Made by a program: the position numbers and the translations under genes. The notes under the pieces are model-generated. The model had not been told where the DNA came from. It saw only the letters and a program-made list of their open reading frames with translations, and made no database searches. Shown piece by piece: positions 1-11,592 of a DNA stretch of 64,000 nucleotides. Position 1 is the stretch's first letter. Each line of letters opens with the position of its first letter. Origin of the DNA: Thalassia testudinum (Eukaryota; Streptophyta; Magnoliopsida; Alismatales; Hydrocharitaceae); assembly GCA_037157565.1 (NCBI GenBank), contig JAZHRO010000036.1, positions 128,968,001 to 129,032,000 of the forward strand. Reading direction: 5' to 3'.

Positions 1-2
1 TG

Positions 3-880
3 GGGCATCATTTGACGATTGCCTCCAGCACTTGGTTCACATACTCAGGCGTTGCATTGACGTAAATCTGGTTCTTTCCTGGGAAAACAGACACTTTATG
101 GTGCCTAAGGGGATCGTCCTGGGACATTTAATTTCTGAGAGAGGCATCCAAGTGGATCGAGCAAAGGTTAACTTGATTTCTAAACTTCCTATGCCTAGCT
201 CGATCAGGGACATCCGATCTTTTCTAGATCACGCCAGTTTTTATCATCGTTTCATCCTTGATTTCTTGAAAATCGCGTGTCCCTTGACCACTCTTCTCTC
301 CAAGGATATACCCTTTGAGAATTCCAAGGAATGCACTAAAGCTTTTGAGATCCTTCGTGACTGAGTCACCCAAGCCCCAATCCTATAGTCCCCTGATTGG
401 TCTCAACCCTTTGAGATCATGTGCGATGCATCTGACTTCACTGTAGGAGCAGTTTTGGGGCAGAAGATTGACGGGAAACTCGTGGTCATCTACTACGCTA
501 GCAAGACACTTGACAAGGCTCAGCGTAACTACATGGTTACAGAGAAAGAGCTGCTAGCCGTAGTATTTGCCCTTGAAAAATTCAGATCTTATCTCTTGAG
601 TTCCCACATCATAATCTACTCGGATCACACAGTTGAGGCATCTCCTTGTAAAGAAGGACGCGAAGCCTCGATTAATGTGATGGATCTTGCTGTTGTAAGA
701 ATTTGACCTCGAGATTTGTGACATGGCAGGAAGATAGAACGTGGTAGCTGAGCACTTGTCTCGTCTTCCTTCTAAGATCATCGACCCTTCTGGACCCATC
801 ACGAAGCATTTTCCTGACGAGCACCTCTTGACTATTGGTACCAGGCTTCCATGGTTTGCTGATATAGTGAACTACTTGGC
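3..880 (+). pseudogene. reverse transcriptase C-terminus and RNase H remnant of element 1
   Basis: The frame starting at base 3 reads the RT thumb region (FDDCLQHL, NLVLSWENRHFMV) and then the connection segment (DIRSFLDHASFYHRFI). In-frame stops occur at about 361 and 387. The same frame resumes in RNase H, with the first catalytic Asp in CDASDF, the catalytic Glu in TEKELLAVV and a third Asp in YSDHT. At about 630 the frame is lost. The remainder (EFDLEI, VVAEHLSRL) is read in another frame up to the linker with integrase. RT normally copies the element RNA and RNase H removes the template. Neither can be made here. The catalytic RT half is left of the window. Confidence 0.85.
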
Positions 881-2089
881 ATCACACTAGATCTCGTCTG
901 ATTGGCCGAAGGCCAAGAAAGACAAGTTGCACTACGATGCCAAGTACTATATCTGGGAAGACCCGTACTTATTCCGCATAGGTGCTGACCAAATTATCCG
1001 GCGATGTGTCCCGGAGGTCAAAATCAATGACATACTCTCTTTCTGCCATGACCAGGCATGTGGTGGCCATTTTTCTGGGCATAAAATCGCATCAAAAATC
1101 TTCCAGTGTGGCTTTTACTGGCCCACTATCATCAAGGATGCATACAGTCATTGTAAGGCATGCAGTCGTTGCCAAACTTTGGGCAACATGAGCCATCGCG
1201 ACATGATGCCTTTACAGCTGATTCTCGTATACGAGATTTTTGATATTTGGGAGATTGATTTTATGAGCCCCTTCCCTATCTCGAACGGCTTCGAATACAT
1301 TATACTCGCTGTTGACTACGTGTTCAAATGGATCAAAGCCATTCCGACCCGAACCTATGATCACAAGATCATCATCAAATTCATTCATCAGAACATCTTC
1401 TCACGGTTCAGGATTCCTCATGCAATCATCTCTGATGGAGGGACCCATTTTACTAACGCTCAGTTCAGGTCACTGATGACCAAATACAGGGTGTCTCACT
1501 GAATCTCTACTCCATACCACCCCCAGACTAATGGTCTAGCTGAGCTATCAAATCGGGAGATCAAGAAAATCCTGCAGGTTACTGTTCGATTTGACAGGAA
1601 GGACTAGTCATCCCGACTTCCGGAAGCTTTGTGGGCTTATAGGATCGCCATAAAACCCAATTAGGCATGTCTCCTTTTAGACTGGTGTACAAGAAGGCAT
1701 GTCACCTTCTCGTCGAACTAGAGCACGAAGCCTATTGGGCAGTGCGAAACTACAACCTAGATCTTTCTAAGGTTGGAACCCACAGAAAACTTTAGATAAG
1801 CGACATTGATGAATTACGCCTTGATGCGTATGAGAACTAGCGAATCTACAAAGAGCGGGTTAAAGCCTTTCATGACAAGCACATATTTAGAAAGATCTTC
1901 CACCCTGGTCAGAAGGTCCTACTTTTCGATGCCCAACTTAAATTGTTCCCTGGGAAACTGCGATCCAAGTGGGTCGGACCATATCTTGTCCGACAGATCT
2001 TTGGAAATGGAGCTGTCGAGATCAGTCCGCTCAGCCATGATTCCGAACCTTTCGTTGTGAATGGCCAGTGACTCAAATCGTTCAATTGA
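881..2089 (+). pseudogene. integrase remnant of element 1
   Basis: An intact stretch at 927-1502 covers the zinc-binding HHCC domain ([14 protein letters not shown], then CKACSRC) and most of the DDE core. The first catalytic Asp is in WEIDFMSPF and the second in IISDGGTHF. A TGA stop at about 1501 precedes the segment with the catalytic Glu region ([19 protein letters not shown]). The C-terminal part (KACHL, ELEHEAYW, FPGKLRSKWVGPY, VVNGQ) follows with further stops to 2089. Integrase would insert the cDNA copy into the chromosome. The order RT-RNaseH-IN confirms Ty3/gypsy rather than Ty1/copia. Family identification is firm and the gene is non-functional. Confidence 0.87.
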
Positions 2090-3656
2090 CGTAGCCAATA
2101 CAGATTTGGCTGAGTCATCATTTATCCTCCATTCTCCCTGAGCTAATTGCTCCCAGCCGATGGCGTAAAACTCAGCGCTTAATGGGAGGCAACCCATCAT
2201 TCTTTTTGAAAAATCGAAACCTTTTTCTGACATTTCTTCGCACTTTAGGTTCATTCCTTAGGACAGCCGACTTCACCTCAGGTACTCATACCTGAGATTA
2301 GAAATCATCCGCAACAATCACCTCGACCCATCCACTCACCTAAAATTTATCCTAATGCTTGAACATGGCCAAATAAAAACCCACCTAATGTACAATGAGG
2401 ACATTGCAAACCTTAGGCATGAGGGGGTATGAAAGTGCAATGAAATGACATAACAAGAAAAGGTTTCTACAAAAGAATTCACATATAAATAAAAAAATAA
2501 AAAAAATTTGAGAGGAGGGAAGAAAGTGCTGGTAAGCTTCACAAAAGGAGGAAAAGAGCAGAATATTAAGGAGCACAAAATGAAAAAGAAAAGGGATAGT
2601 CATTAGTAAGAAATTAAGGAATTAACCAAAGTTCTAGACCACATTAAGGAAAAGCACAGAGAAAGTGCACAACAAGATTAGTAAGAACGCGAACCTTAGG
2701 CATTCTTGGCTAGACTCTTAGTACCCGTTAAGATCTAGATATTCCTCAGGAGGTTGTAGAAAATGAAAAGCTTAAGTATTAGGTCTAAGGCTTAGGGTGT
2801 ATTCGGCCTTGTTAACTGACCTTCGGTTTATAGGACTCGGTAACCTAAGCACCCAAATTCACACACAGTCTGGTTCAGCCAGCATAAATATCAAAATCAT
2901 GCAGAAGCGTTTCAAATATTCTGAAAATATCACTTAGATTAGGTGTAGCCAATCAACACAAGTTGATTTGGACGAGTTCCCGGCGCGGAGAGGTGGGAAA
3001 TTCCCCTCGAAGATGCGTAACAACATATCATCTCCTTGGTGCTTCTCCTAGGATATTTACATATCCTACCGGGGGCATGTAAGCACTCTGCTGATTCAGA
3101 TTCCATGGATGGCATTATCATGAAATGTTAATTGCTAGGGTCTGAATTCCACCACAGAACACCATGGACGGGATTATCTCCAAATCTTAAAAGCCAGGGT
3201 TCTGGGGGTTACCATGGGTGGTGCTATCTCCAAGCATCGATTGCCAGGGACCTTTGAGGATTGATGATGGGGACGAGGAATCCAATACAGACCGTATTGT
3301 GAAGCCAATCCTAAGCTAGATTAAAAAGAAAAGAGAGAGAAAACTCTCCAAACAAATAAACCCTTTGTCTCTCTCTTACAAAATGTACTGCAAACTGAAC
3401 CAAGGCAAAAAATATCTCAAGCACGGGTGCTTTAACCACGGAGTCCAATAAACTTTAGGGTAGTTCCTATGGTCCTTAAAAACCTTTGCTAAAGACTGAG
3501 GCTAAAGCTAGATAGATCTGGATCTTGGTTGGTACTAGAGTATCTTTCAGGCCTATAGTTGGCATTTTGACCTAATCAAGGAGACAAGAGAAAAAAGCAC
3601 TAATCAAATTTGACGAAAGGAATTCATGGTCTAGAATAGAGGTTAAAACCTTAAAT
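2090..3656 (+). other. 3' non-coding internal zone of element 1
   Basis: No coding potential. It holds the motif TGGGAGGCAACCCA (2183-2196) a little after the end of integrase, the motif ATGAGGACATTGCA (2395-2408) with a polypurine-like run just after it (2415-2429), and a roughly 55-bp unit repeated three times at about 3101-3255. The minus-strand Athila-like element at 27993-41828 has the same order of motifs. Confidence 0.7.
3101..3255 (+). repeat. three degenerate tandem copies of a ~55-bp unit
   Basis: Each copy begins CCATGG followed by a GG-containing stretch, TATC and then GCCAGGG or GCTAGGG. Copies start near 3101, 3162 and 3211. They lie in the 3' non-coding zone of element 1. Confidence 0.65.
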
Positions 3657-3694
3657 TTTTGCTAAGGGACTAGCAAAAGCTAGGCATGAGAGTA
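3657..3694 (+). promoter_or_regulatory. stem-loop plus polypurine tract of element 1
   Basis: Stem TTTTGCTA (3657-3664) pairs perfectly with TAGCAAAA (3671-3678) around loop AGGGAC. It is followed by the purine-rich AGGCATGAGAG next to the 3' LTR start TGATGAG at 3695. The polypurine tract primes plus-strand DNA synthesis. The same stem and tract occur at the same place in the two other Athila-related elements of the window. Confidence 0.75.
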
Positions 3695-6118
3695 TGATGA
3701 GAACCTCATCATGAACCCTAACAAGCACATTTTGACCTAATAAATTGAATAAAAGCTCCTACAAAACCTAAGGGAAAGCCTAAATCAGGGAATTGCAAAT
3801 CTGAGAATAAAATAATACACAAGGGGTAAAACTGCAACTTTACCATTGCAGTGCATGAACGGGATTTCTATGGATTTAGACACAGGTCAAATGGACTTAA
3901 TCAGAGAAAAAGTGGGATGGTTTGATCAGAAAAGGGTTACGACAAAATCTAGGAATTAAATGACATTCTATAACCCTAAAAAAACCCACTTCAATTCACA
4001 AAGTTCTAGGAAAGATAAAAATCAATTAAACCCTCTAAAATTCATGAAAAAATCTCCCCTAGGGTTTAGAACCTTCAATTTGGCCATTGGAGCCTATCTT
4101 GACCTAGATTAAGAATCATACCCAATTTTTTACCTAATTTAGGTCTTTGTGCAAAATATCTAGTCAAACATGGTCAAACCTAAAATCCAACCTCAGCATT
4201 GGATTCCTTAGATCCAAATTAGGTTTATACCAAAATTTGGATCTAAGAAAAGGTCGCCTTGACCCACTTTACAAAATAGTCCTCAATAATTACTTTTTAA
4301 CCCTTAGCTTCTTAGACTCTTGCAGATACCCCCCTAGATTTCCCATCATTTGATTCAAACAAGTCCCTCTACCACCTGCCTACGCAGGTGATACCTCCAG
4401 CAACTTTGAGTGGAAGATGGCGCCACACAGACCTGGGGAGCCGGCCCTAGATTTGAAAGGACTCCTTGCGTTGTCCCCTACAGCATGGGCCAGCTCCCAT
4501 GCACTATCGGCCACCATACCTCTTGTACGAACACTCAAGAGGTATGGGTCTTTTTCCGACCATGCCTCCGATGAGGTATCCTCGTCTCCTCCTTGCGACT
4601 CCGTCTCTACTAACACCTATTTAAGGAACGGCAACCCCTGCCGCATCCTTCAAGCCTGATTTGGCCGAAGAAAACCCTCAAATTTCGTCTCCTCCTCCAG
4701 CCATTCGCCCGCAGGCTCCGGCAACCCTCCTCCTCCTCTCTCGTCTCCTTGCCACCATACCAGTGGCAGGGTTACCTCCACCGTCATCTGCCGCACCTTG
4801 CCGTACCAGCAGGCACCCTCCAGCCCCTCTTCCTCGTCGCCGCCCCTTCCCCTGGGCTCTTTCGTCTCTGGCGACGGCAGCACAGCCACTTGCCACCTCC
4901 GCCCTCTTCCCCTTCGTCCAGAGACTCTTAGCTAAGTCCTCTCTCTCTCTGCTCTTTATTTTTCCCTCATTTATTTCTGATATTCCACCTCACCGCTCAC
5001 ACACCACCGCCATCTTCTCCACCTCCGGCAGACCACCGGTGAGGCGCAGCCACCGCGTCACACCTCCACACGCCTTGCCAGTCACTCCACGAGCTCCACC
5101 ACAATCCACTGATCACCTTCTGCACATTCACTAACAGCCAACTCCACCCCACACTTCCACCAACCTAACCCACCTCCACTACCACAGAGTGACCTAGGCA
5201 CACATGCCTAGGCCGCCCCGCGGCCAACCAGCCCCTACCTCACCTTCGCCATGACGCGGCAAAGGTTCTCCTATTTCTGATAAAGCCGCAAGTCTACTTT
5301 TGTGATGCGCAGGGTCGAGCCCTTGTCCGCCATTAACAAGCAAGCAGGCTTTCTTGTTCCCCAGCTCCATGCCACGCGCTTCAGGTTCCCAGGCTACGTA
5401 GATTGAGTGTGTGCGTGAGTCCAGCTTGAGAGCAGTCGTTTCGAACCCTTCAGCTACGTCAATCGTGCGAAGACATTCGCCTACAGGTGCCCGCAGAAGC
5501 CGGTGGGACATTTAGTCCCACCTCGTGAATGCAAGAGTGCGGCGAGGAACAAAAGAGGAAGCAAAGGAGGAGGAGCAGTGAGGACTTAGCCGCAGGGAGA
5601 CAGCTACTGTCAGAAAGAAAGGGAGAAGGACTTAGAATGGCAGAGAAGCCAAGGAGGAAGACGACACTGTAGCCACAGAGAGGATGAGGCAGAAGGAGAA
5701 GGAAGAGAGAAGAAAGCAGAAAGGCGCGCAACAGAGAAGAAAGAAGAAGTCAGAAGAGAAGGCATGCAATAGAGATAGCAAAGAAGAAGAAGAAGCCAAG
5801 AAGAAGACGAAGAATCGCCAGCAGCAGCAGAAGCACTGTAGCAAGAGACATTTAAGGCGTCTGACCCTTGGAGTCAGAAGTCTGAAAAGAGAAAGAGAGA
5901 GAGGCGGACACAAGAAGAAGAAAAGAAGAGACATTTTTATTTTCCTTTCTTCAATCTTTTTTGTAAAACAATATATTGTAAATTGTGATTTTCTATGCTT
6001 TTAGAATCAAGTTTGCCCCCGGAGTTCAACCTCGGAGATTTTCTATTTTCGAGTAATAAAATATAATCAAACAGGTCAGTTTTACCCCCGACCAGGCACG
6101 TGAGCATGATCTTCAGCA
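3695..6118 (+). repeat. 3' LTR of element 1 (LTR family B)
   Basis: Starts TGATGAGAACCTCATCATG straight after the polypurine tract. It aligns by eye along its length with the solo LTRs at 11593-14298 and 42046-44785 (shared CCCTCTAAAATTCATG, CTAGGGTTT, TTGGATTCCTTAG). A TATA-like CCTATTTAAGG lies near 4616, a GAAGAAG-rich purine tract at 5640-5930, and the U5-like GTTCAACCTCGG with GAGTAATAAAA near 6025-6060. The right end is inferred. Open frames inside it (for example the 157-codon one at 4661-5134) have proline/serine-rich low-complexity sequence and are not conserved between copies. Confidence 0.75.
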
Positions 6119-6803
6119 ACGTTTGTGGCGGATATTTAGCGATGTTTATGATTGTCACTAAATGTCCTGTATACGAATTTGATTATTTCCTCCACTATAA
6201 AGGGACCCCTACCCCTCCCATTTTTCTTCATCTTTTCCTTTCTTCCTCTCACCACCTCCAAGGCTCTAAAGAGAGCTTGTCCCAACCCCGGGATGCTCCT
6301 CTAGAGTAGAAAATCAAATAGTTTTCCCACCTCTCATCCCCATTCATGGAGCATCCCGTGGCCATCCTCTCACCGCCCTTCGGGAAGAAGATCCTCGCCA
6401 CGACATCATCCTACCCCATCCTCTGTCATTCGACTCTGTCCTCCTTCATCCCACTCCTCACCACCTTTCTCCAGGCGATATCAGTGCGAGTTGTCCTCCA
6501 AGCGACCGTCGAGGGGGATTTCTCTCACCTCTTTCTATCTTTTATGCTTTCGTAGTGTAGATTTTCCGCTTTTGTAGTTGTAACAAATAATTCTTGCAAG
6601 AAGATAAAGTTTTCATCGACCTAATCTCTTGCCCGATAAAAATACCAAAAAAAATTAGAAAAGATAAAAACGATAAAAAGAAATAAAGCGAAACACAGAC
6701 TTCATAAAACCAAATGTTCGCCTCCCCGTGTTCGACCCGGGACTCACTTTTTGAGTTTCAGTTATAAATTTTATCTGATAGACACATTTTGCAAGCTACA
6801 ACA
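6119..6803 (+). repeat. right part of a family-C LTR
   Basis: Matches the right part of the LTRs of the 48625-56400 element: a TTTAGCGA...GTCACTAAA near-hairpin (6135-6165), TATA box CTATAAAGGG (6194-6203), GCTTGTCCCA and CCCGGGATGCT, CTCCAAGCGACCGTCGAG, CTCCCCGTGTTCGACCC (6722-6738) and TATAAATTTTAT. It ends at CAACA (6803) without a primer site after it, so it is a 3' or solo LTR. Its left part is missing, as expected if element 1 inserted into it. Confidence 0.65.
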
Positions 6804-7099
6804 ATGGGTCCTCCAAACCCTGATTTTAATTCGCGAAGTGCACCCTCATCATGCGCCTACACGCGCGCACACACGTGCGCACCCACATGCATTCCCACGT
6901 GTGCTTGCTCAAAGAGGTACCTGTATGCTCATTTTATTCTCATTTCAATGTCCCCTATAAGGCACACATTGCTTTATATTCGACAACTTAGCACCGGTTG
7001 CCACTGATGTGGTTCTATCTACAGTAGAATTCAGCGTTAGATTAACATGTGAATACGTTCAATTAGGCCCGATTTAGGCCTCGAGTTGAGTACCTTATT
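6804..7099. other. non-coding stretch, nothing recognised
   Basis: Flank of the family-C LTR. It includes a short alternating CG/CA-rich run (about 6855-6900) and no supported gene. Confidence 0.5.
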
Positions 7100-7870
7100 G
7101 GTGTTTATTCTCAAATTAAATTATATGGATGGGAAGCCTATAGATAGGGCTACTTACTGCTGTATTCAATTTAAAATAAATAATTATTTATTTATATTTA
7201 AAAATTAGTTAAAGTTGGTAATTTATACAAGTTAAATTAGTACTTAATTTAATAATTAAAATTCAAATTGATAACTTAATGACTCTATTGAATTGTAATT
7301 TAGTTAATATACATTATTAAATATTTATTACACATTATTTATTTATTTTTAGTTATTTATTTTAATTTATATACATTTAATTACTTGTTTTAAATAGATA
7401 TAGACATAATTATATTATAAATACTATTATACAGTATAAATACATATAAACAGCTTGAAACTACTTAAAATTATTATATACAAGTATACAAGATAATTTA
7501 CTCCAATAATAAATTAATTTACTAATTTAATTTATTTTAACTTAATAAACTAACTATTTAACTTAATAACTTAATCATATACAATAAATACATAAATAAA
7601 TAAATGTACTGGTATTCTATTGTACATTATAATTACCTTAATATATATATACAATTATAAATACGATTGTACATATATACATTGTTATTTATATTTACAT
7701 ATGTTATGTACATATAATTATATAATTAGGATATATATTGTATAACTCAATATAAATACTTAAATAAATATAATAATATATAATTTATTTATGTACATTA
7801 AAGATTTATAGTTTATTATTTACAATTAACTTACTAAAAAATTATATTTACAAGTATAAATACTATATAC
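7100..7870. other. extremely AT-rich block
   Basis: Almost entirely A and T with recurring ATTTAATT, TATAAATAC and ACATATA words and no open frame of note. It could be an old AT-rich MITE cluster or a matrix-attachment-type region. The sequence alone does not decide. Confidence 0.5.
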
Positions 7871-10800
7871 AAGGTACTTATGTGGAATTTTTTGGCTTTT
7901 TCATATTTTTATGATGTTTTTGTGTTTTATAAAGGTAAGAGAAGAGAGAGAGAGAAGGTGAGAAGAGAGGAAAAAAGACTCTTTTTGGTGTTTTGGATTT
8001 AATTTCTTTATTTTAATACCATAGCGGACTTTATTGTCTAATGATATGTTCTACTAGCTAGAGGGCTCATAATCCACTCAAACTTGACACACACCTAAAA
8101 ATATACCCAATCCTACTCAAGACACTTTTATTTTATTTATTTACAATTTTTTGTATTTTTTCATGTATTTACAAATTGGAACAACCAAGGCTTAAAAGGG
8201 TGTGTGAAGTGGAACCAAAGCCTTGATTTTTTCAATTTTGAGGTCTGAAACTGATATGTAGACATCCAACAACAATCAGACAGCAAGGTTCAACATGGTT
8301 GAGTAATAAAACATGATTAATGCATCAATTTTCATTTAAATTAGATTGTTAGACAGATTAGACAATGAATGTGCTGACAGTGGATCTCAAAATGAATTTA
8401 CATGCTTCTCAAATCAGATTTGACTCAAGTAATTGTACATGAATGCTTCTCACATGAAATTCTAACAACACATTATATGAAAAGCTCAATTAAACACTGA
8501 AATCTACTCAAATCCCGTTTGAATTCACTCAGATCAGGCCTACTGTTGCAGTTGCTGCAATGCTGCTATCATGGAACCCAGATTAGACCTTCAAGGTTTG
8601 ATCTAAGGCTTAATAAAACCATCCTTAGATCTGGAAAACCAAATATAAGGTCAATCAACCCAAAAAAATATTTTATCTTCAAATCATTTGATATCAGGGA
8701 TTTAAATTCCATAAATAAACCTGCTCAGATTGAGAAATAGAGAAATTGTTGCTGTTGTTGTGAATCCCATCTGATCTGCATTAAATCAATCAAATCCACA
8801 CTACAGCTATTACAAAACCTCTTTGAAAGATCTAGAACTCAATTGAAACCCCATCAAGGGATTATAATCCCCCAAACCCTAATCTGATCCTTGCACCACA
8901 CTATAGACAATGTAAACATGAGGATCAATTCAGGCCATGGAAATCCCATCTTAGTTGTTGCAAATGTTCCTTGCATGGTCAAGAACTCAATGAATTTCAA
9001 ATTCAACTCAAAACACTTCAAAAACCCTAATTCGATTCTTGCCTTATTCTATAGATAGCATGAAGGTAAGAAATCAAATTAGGCCTTTATAATGCATTAA
9101 AACCACATCCTGACCCTCATTATTATCGTTAAAATCCATTTCAACTCCCAAAACTTCAATTCAAACTAATTTGGATGGAATCTAATTGTTGCTCAGATGA
9201 GCATTTACTATAGCTTCACCTAGGTGATATGATCACTTGATCATCCTACTTACCATTAATTGGTGTTCAGGATGATCACCGATGCTTTAGGATCCATTAG
9301 GTCATTACTTTGGCCTCAAATCAGTGCATCTGATTCTCCTTGGCCAAAACTACCTCAAAAACAGTACTAATGCTAAAATTTGGGCACAAGCTTAATAAAT
9401 ACTAAAAATCAAAGTACTGAAGCTCAAACCCATTGCAATTGATCCAATTACAAAAAAAAAAATTGATTCACTTTATTAAAACTCATCAAAACTAAATTGA
9501 ATCTTAATCTTCCAATCAAGTGTGAGAAATAAATCTGCATGAATCAAGTGAATCTAGCTCAATTAAATCCATGGGGCATTAATGATTGACTGGGTTGAAT
9601 ATGGGATGCCATCAAGTTGATTTTTAAGCGCTTCAACAGATTTGAAAGCTAATGAGCTTCAGATCTATTGAATGCTTTGATGAAGGAGATGAACAATGAT
9701 TAAAACATCGAGGGAAGAAAGTGAACATGATCATGAGATGCTGAGGGAGATTAATGAATCGAAATGGGCATGTGAATTGGTATCACTAATCAGAATTGAT
9801 CACAGAGGTTGAATCAAGGGATACTAACACTAATCTAATCTACTCCTAGATCAAACCATGAATCAGTGAATTTACTAGCTAACACTACTATCTAATCTAG
9901 AAAGTTGTAAACTAATCTATGAAAGCATTTAAATCTAATCTAATCAGAAGAAGGGGACTCTTCAGAATCAACAGTCGATGGTTTAAGAGGAAAAAAGGGG
10001 GAAGATCTCTAGTGAAGGAAAAGCTTGCTAGTAAATCTTCATGGTTGCTGTCAAGCACATGTCATCCCTAGCGGCGAGGAGGAATTGTGGCAGAGCTATG
10101 CCACTACTGTCATTGGTGGCACGATCGGAAGAGGAACTGAAGAGAATGAATGATCAGCCCAAGAGGTGTAGGAGGGGGGTTGATTCACCTCGCAGGAGCT
10201 CTGGGAAGACAATTACATAGGCTATGTAGATATCTGGGCACCGCTATTCAATTTTGGTCTGAATGGTGGAAATGAGAGGGAGGTGAGTGCAAGAACTGCT
10301 ACACATGAATCCCACCGTTGGATGAAATCTGGAGGAGGTACAGAGGTGTGAGCAATGGCGTTGAGGCAATGATCAAAGATCTACTGTAGGATCAAAGTAC
10401 CAAAGAATCGACAATAGTTGCCCAATGAGTTCTTCATGGTGAACAGTGATTGAGAGGCTGCATCAAGTGTGATGTGACATTTACAAAGAGCCCTTATTGG
10501 TGAACCATTAGAAGTATTAGGGAAAGGCCCATAAGTGGCTAATTTCCATATAGAACAATCCCTAAGTGTTATACACAAGCCCCTGCGATTTTGATATGCA
10601 AACAAATGTGATGACAAAAGGATCTAAGTGTTAAACTCTGAATACGAGGTCCTAGTGATGTCAAAATGCAATGATATTTTAATTGAATGTTAATTGAACA
10701 TGTTAGAATATAGTTCAACCCTTAATTTGTACTTTGAAGCATAAATTTGTGTTCAATTGTCATTTGCATCATCAAATTATGTTTTATGAATAGAATATCT

Positions 10801-10939
10801 CAATTATGACCTAATTATGCATTTTTAACACAAATTGAGTGTTTTAAGTCATTCCATTAATTCTTACACTTAACCCATTTATTACGTTAATAAGATAGTG
10901 TTTAACATAGTTTCTAGCTTAACTTGAGCATTTTACCTA
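7871..10939. other. non-coding repeat-like region, no gene supported
   Basis: Moderately AT-rich, with many AACCCTAAT, TCAATTC and CTCAAATC words typical of decayed plant retrotransposon LTRs. It contains a GA-rich patch at 7933-7970 and a more GC-rich part at 10060-10360. The short open frames at 8519-8740 (+) and 10381-10617 (-) show no recognisable domain and are probably chance. Confidence 0.45.
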
Positions 10940-11592
10940 TGATGAGTCACACCTCACCAAAGCCTCGTCCTAAAGGGATATTTTCACTCAGATCAGCATA
11001 TTTGATGTTGATGAAGGAGACTCATGTGCAGAATGGACTATGTGCAGCACAGGCAGAATGGATTAAAAAGATATGGAATATGAAAGAATTAGAACCCAGA
11101 ATGCAAGTTTTTGTGGAAAGCAACTGTTGGCATGCTTTCATCAAGGGCAGTCCTTGTAAGAAGAATGAATATCGAAGATATCTCTTGTCCTTTGTGTCAC
11201 ACATTGGAATCATCTAGTGAAAGGGTGCTCATTTGTCAAGGCTATCTGGTTTTACTAAGGAATTTTAAGATTGTCACAACATGAGAATTGGTGGATTACA
11301 ATGATGGAACTAGATTAGGAATTTCAGTAGGTGGGAATACCTAAGAATATTGTATGGTATGTGTTATATTCATTATGGATGCATAGGTGTAAAGTGGTAA
11401 TGAATGGTGAAGAAGCTAATCAACTGAAGGTGATACAAGTAGTAAAGAAGATGGAAAATTTCTATGGAAGTGCATTGGAAGAAGTAATTTCCATGCATTG
11501 TACCAATAGAGAATTATCCCTTGTGGCACAAAATTGCACTCCCAAAGAAAATACAATTCTGGTGGATGCAACAATAGGAATGAAATGGCAAT
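10940..11592 (+). pseudogene. LINE-like zf-RVT and RNase H remnant, left part
   Basis: The 10924-11217 frame contains the pattern of the plant reverse-transcriptase zinc-binding domain (zf-RVT): a GIFSLRSAY-type start, then WIKKIWNMKELEPRMQVF. The usual Cys-rich end is lost to a stop and frame change. After a gap, 11331-11612 continues with a host-like linker and the start of an RNase H domain of the LINE type (ILVDATIGMKW). Non-LTR retrotransposons use this RNase H with a reverse transcriptase, which is not present here, so the copy is 5' truncated. A family-B LTR interrupts it at 11593. The domain resemblance is by pattern only. Confidence 0.5.

Larger units (their letters stand above)
1..6118 (+). 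mobile_element. Athila-like Ty3/gypsy LTR retrotransposon, 3' part (element 1, decayed)
   Basis: Contains, in order, the end of reverse transcriptase, RNase H, integrase, a long non-coding zone, a polypurine tract and a 3' LTR. The 5' LTR, primer site, gag and protease lie outside the window to the left. Wording of the RT end (VLSWE, HFMV), RNase H ([24 protein letters not shown]) and integrase (IIRRCVPE, KACHL.VELEHEAYWA) is that of the Ogre/Tat/Athila clade and closest to Athila. Stops and frameshifts throughout show it is dead. The right end is uncertain: about 6118 by alignment with the other family-B LTRs in the window. Confidence 0.85.

Noticed and set aside
4661..5134. 157-codon Pro/Ser/Arg-rich open frame
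   Set aside because: It lies inside the family-B LTR in a CT-rich zone. The other B LTRs do not keep the frame.
10381..10617. 78-codon minus-strand frame
   Set aside because: No domain recognised. Its length is within chance in this region.
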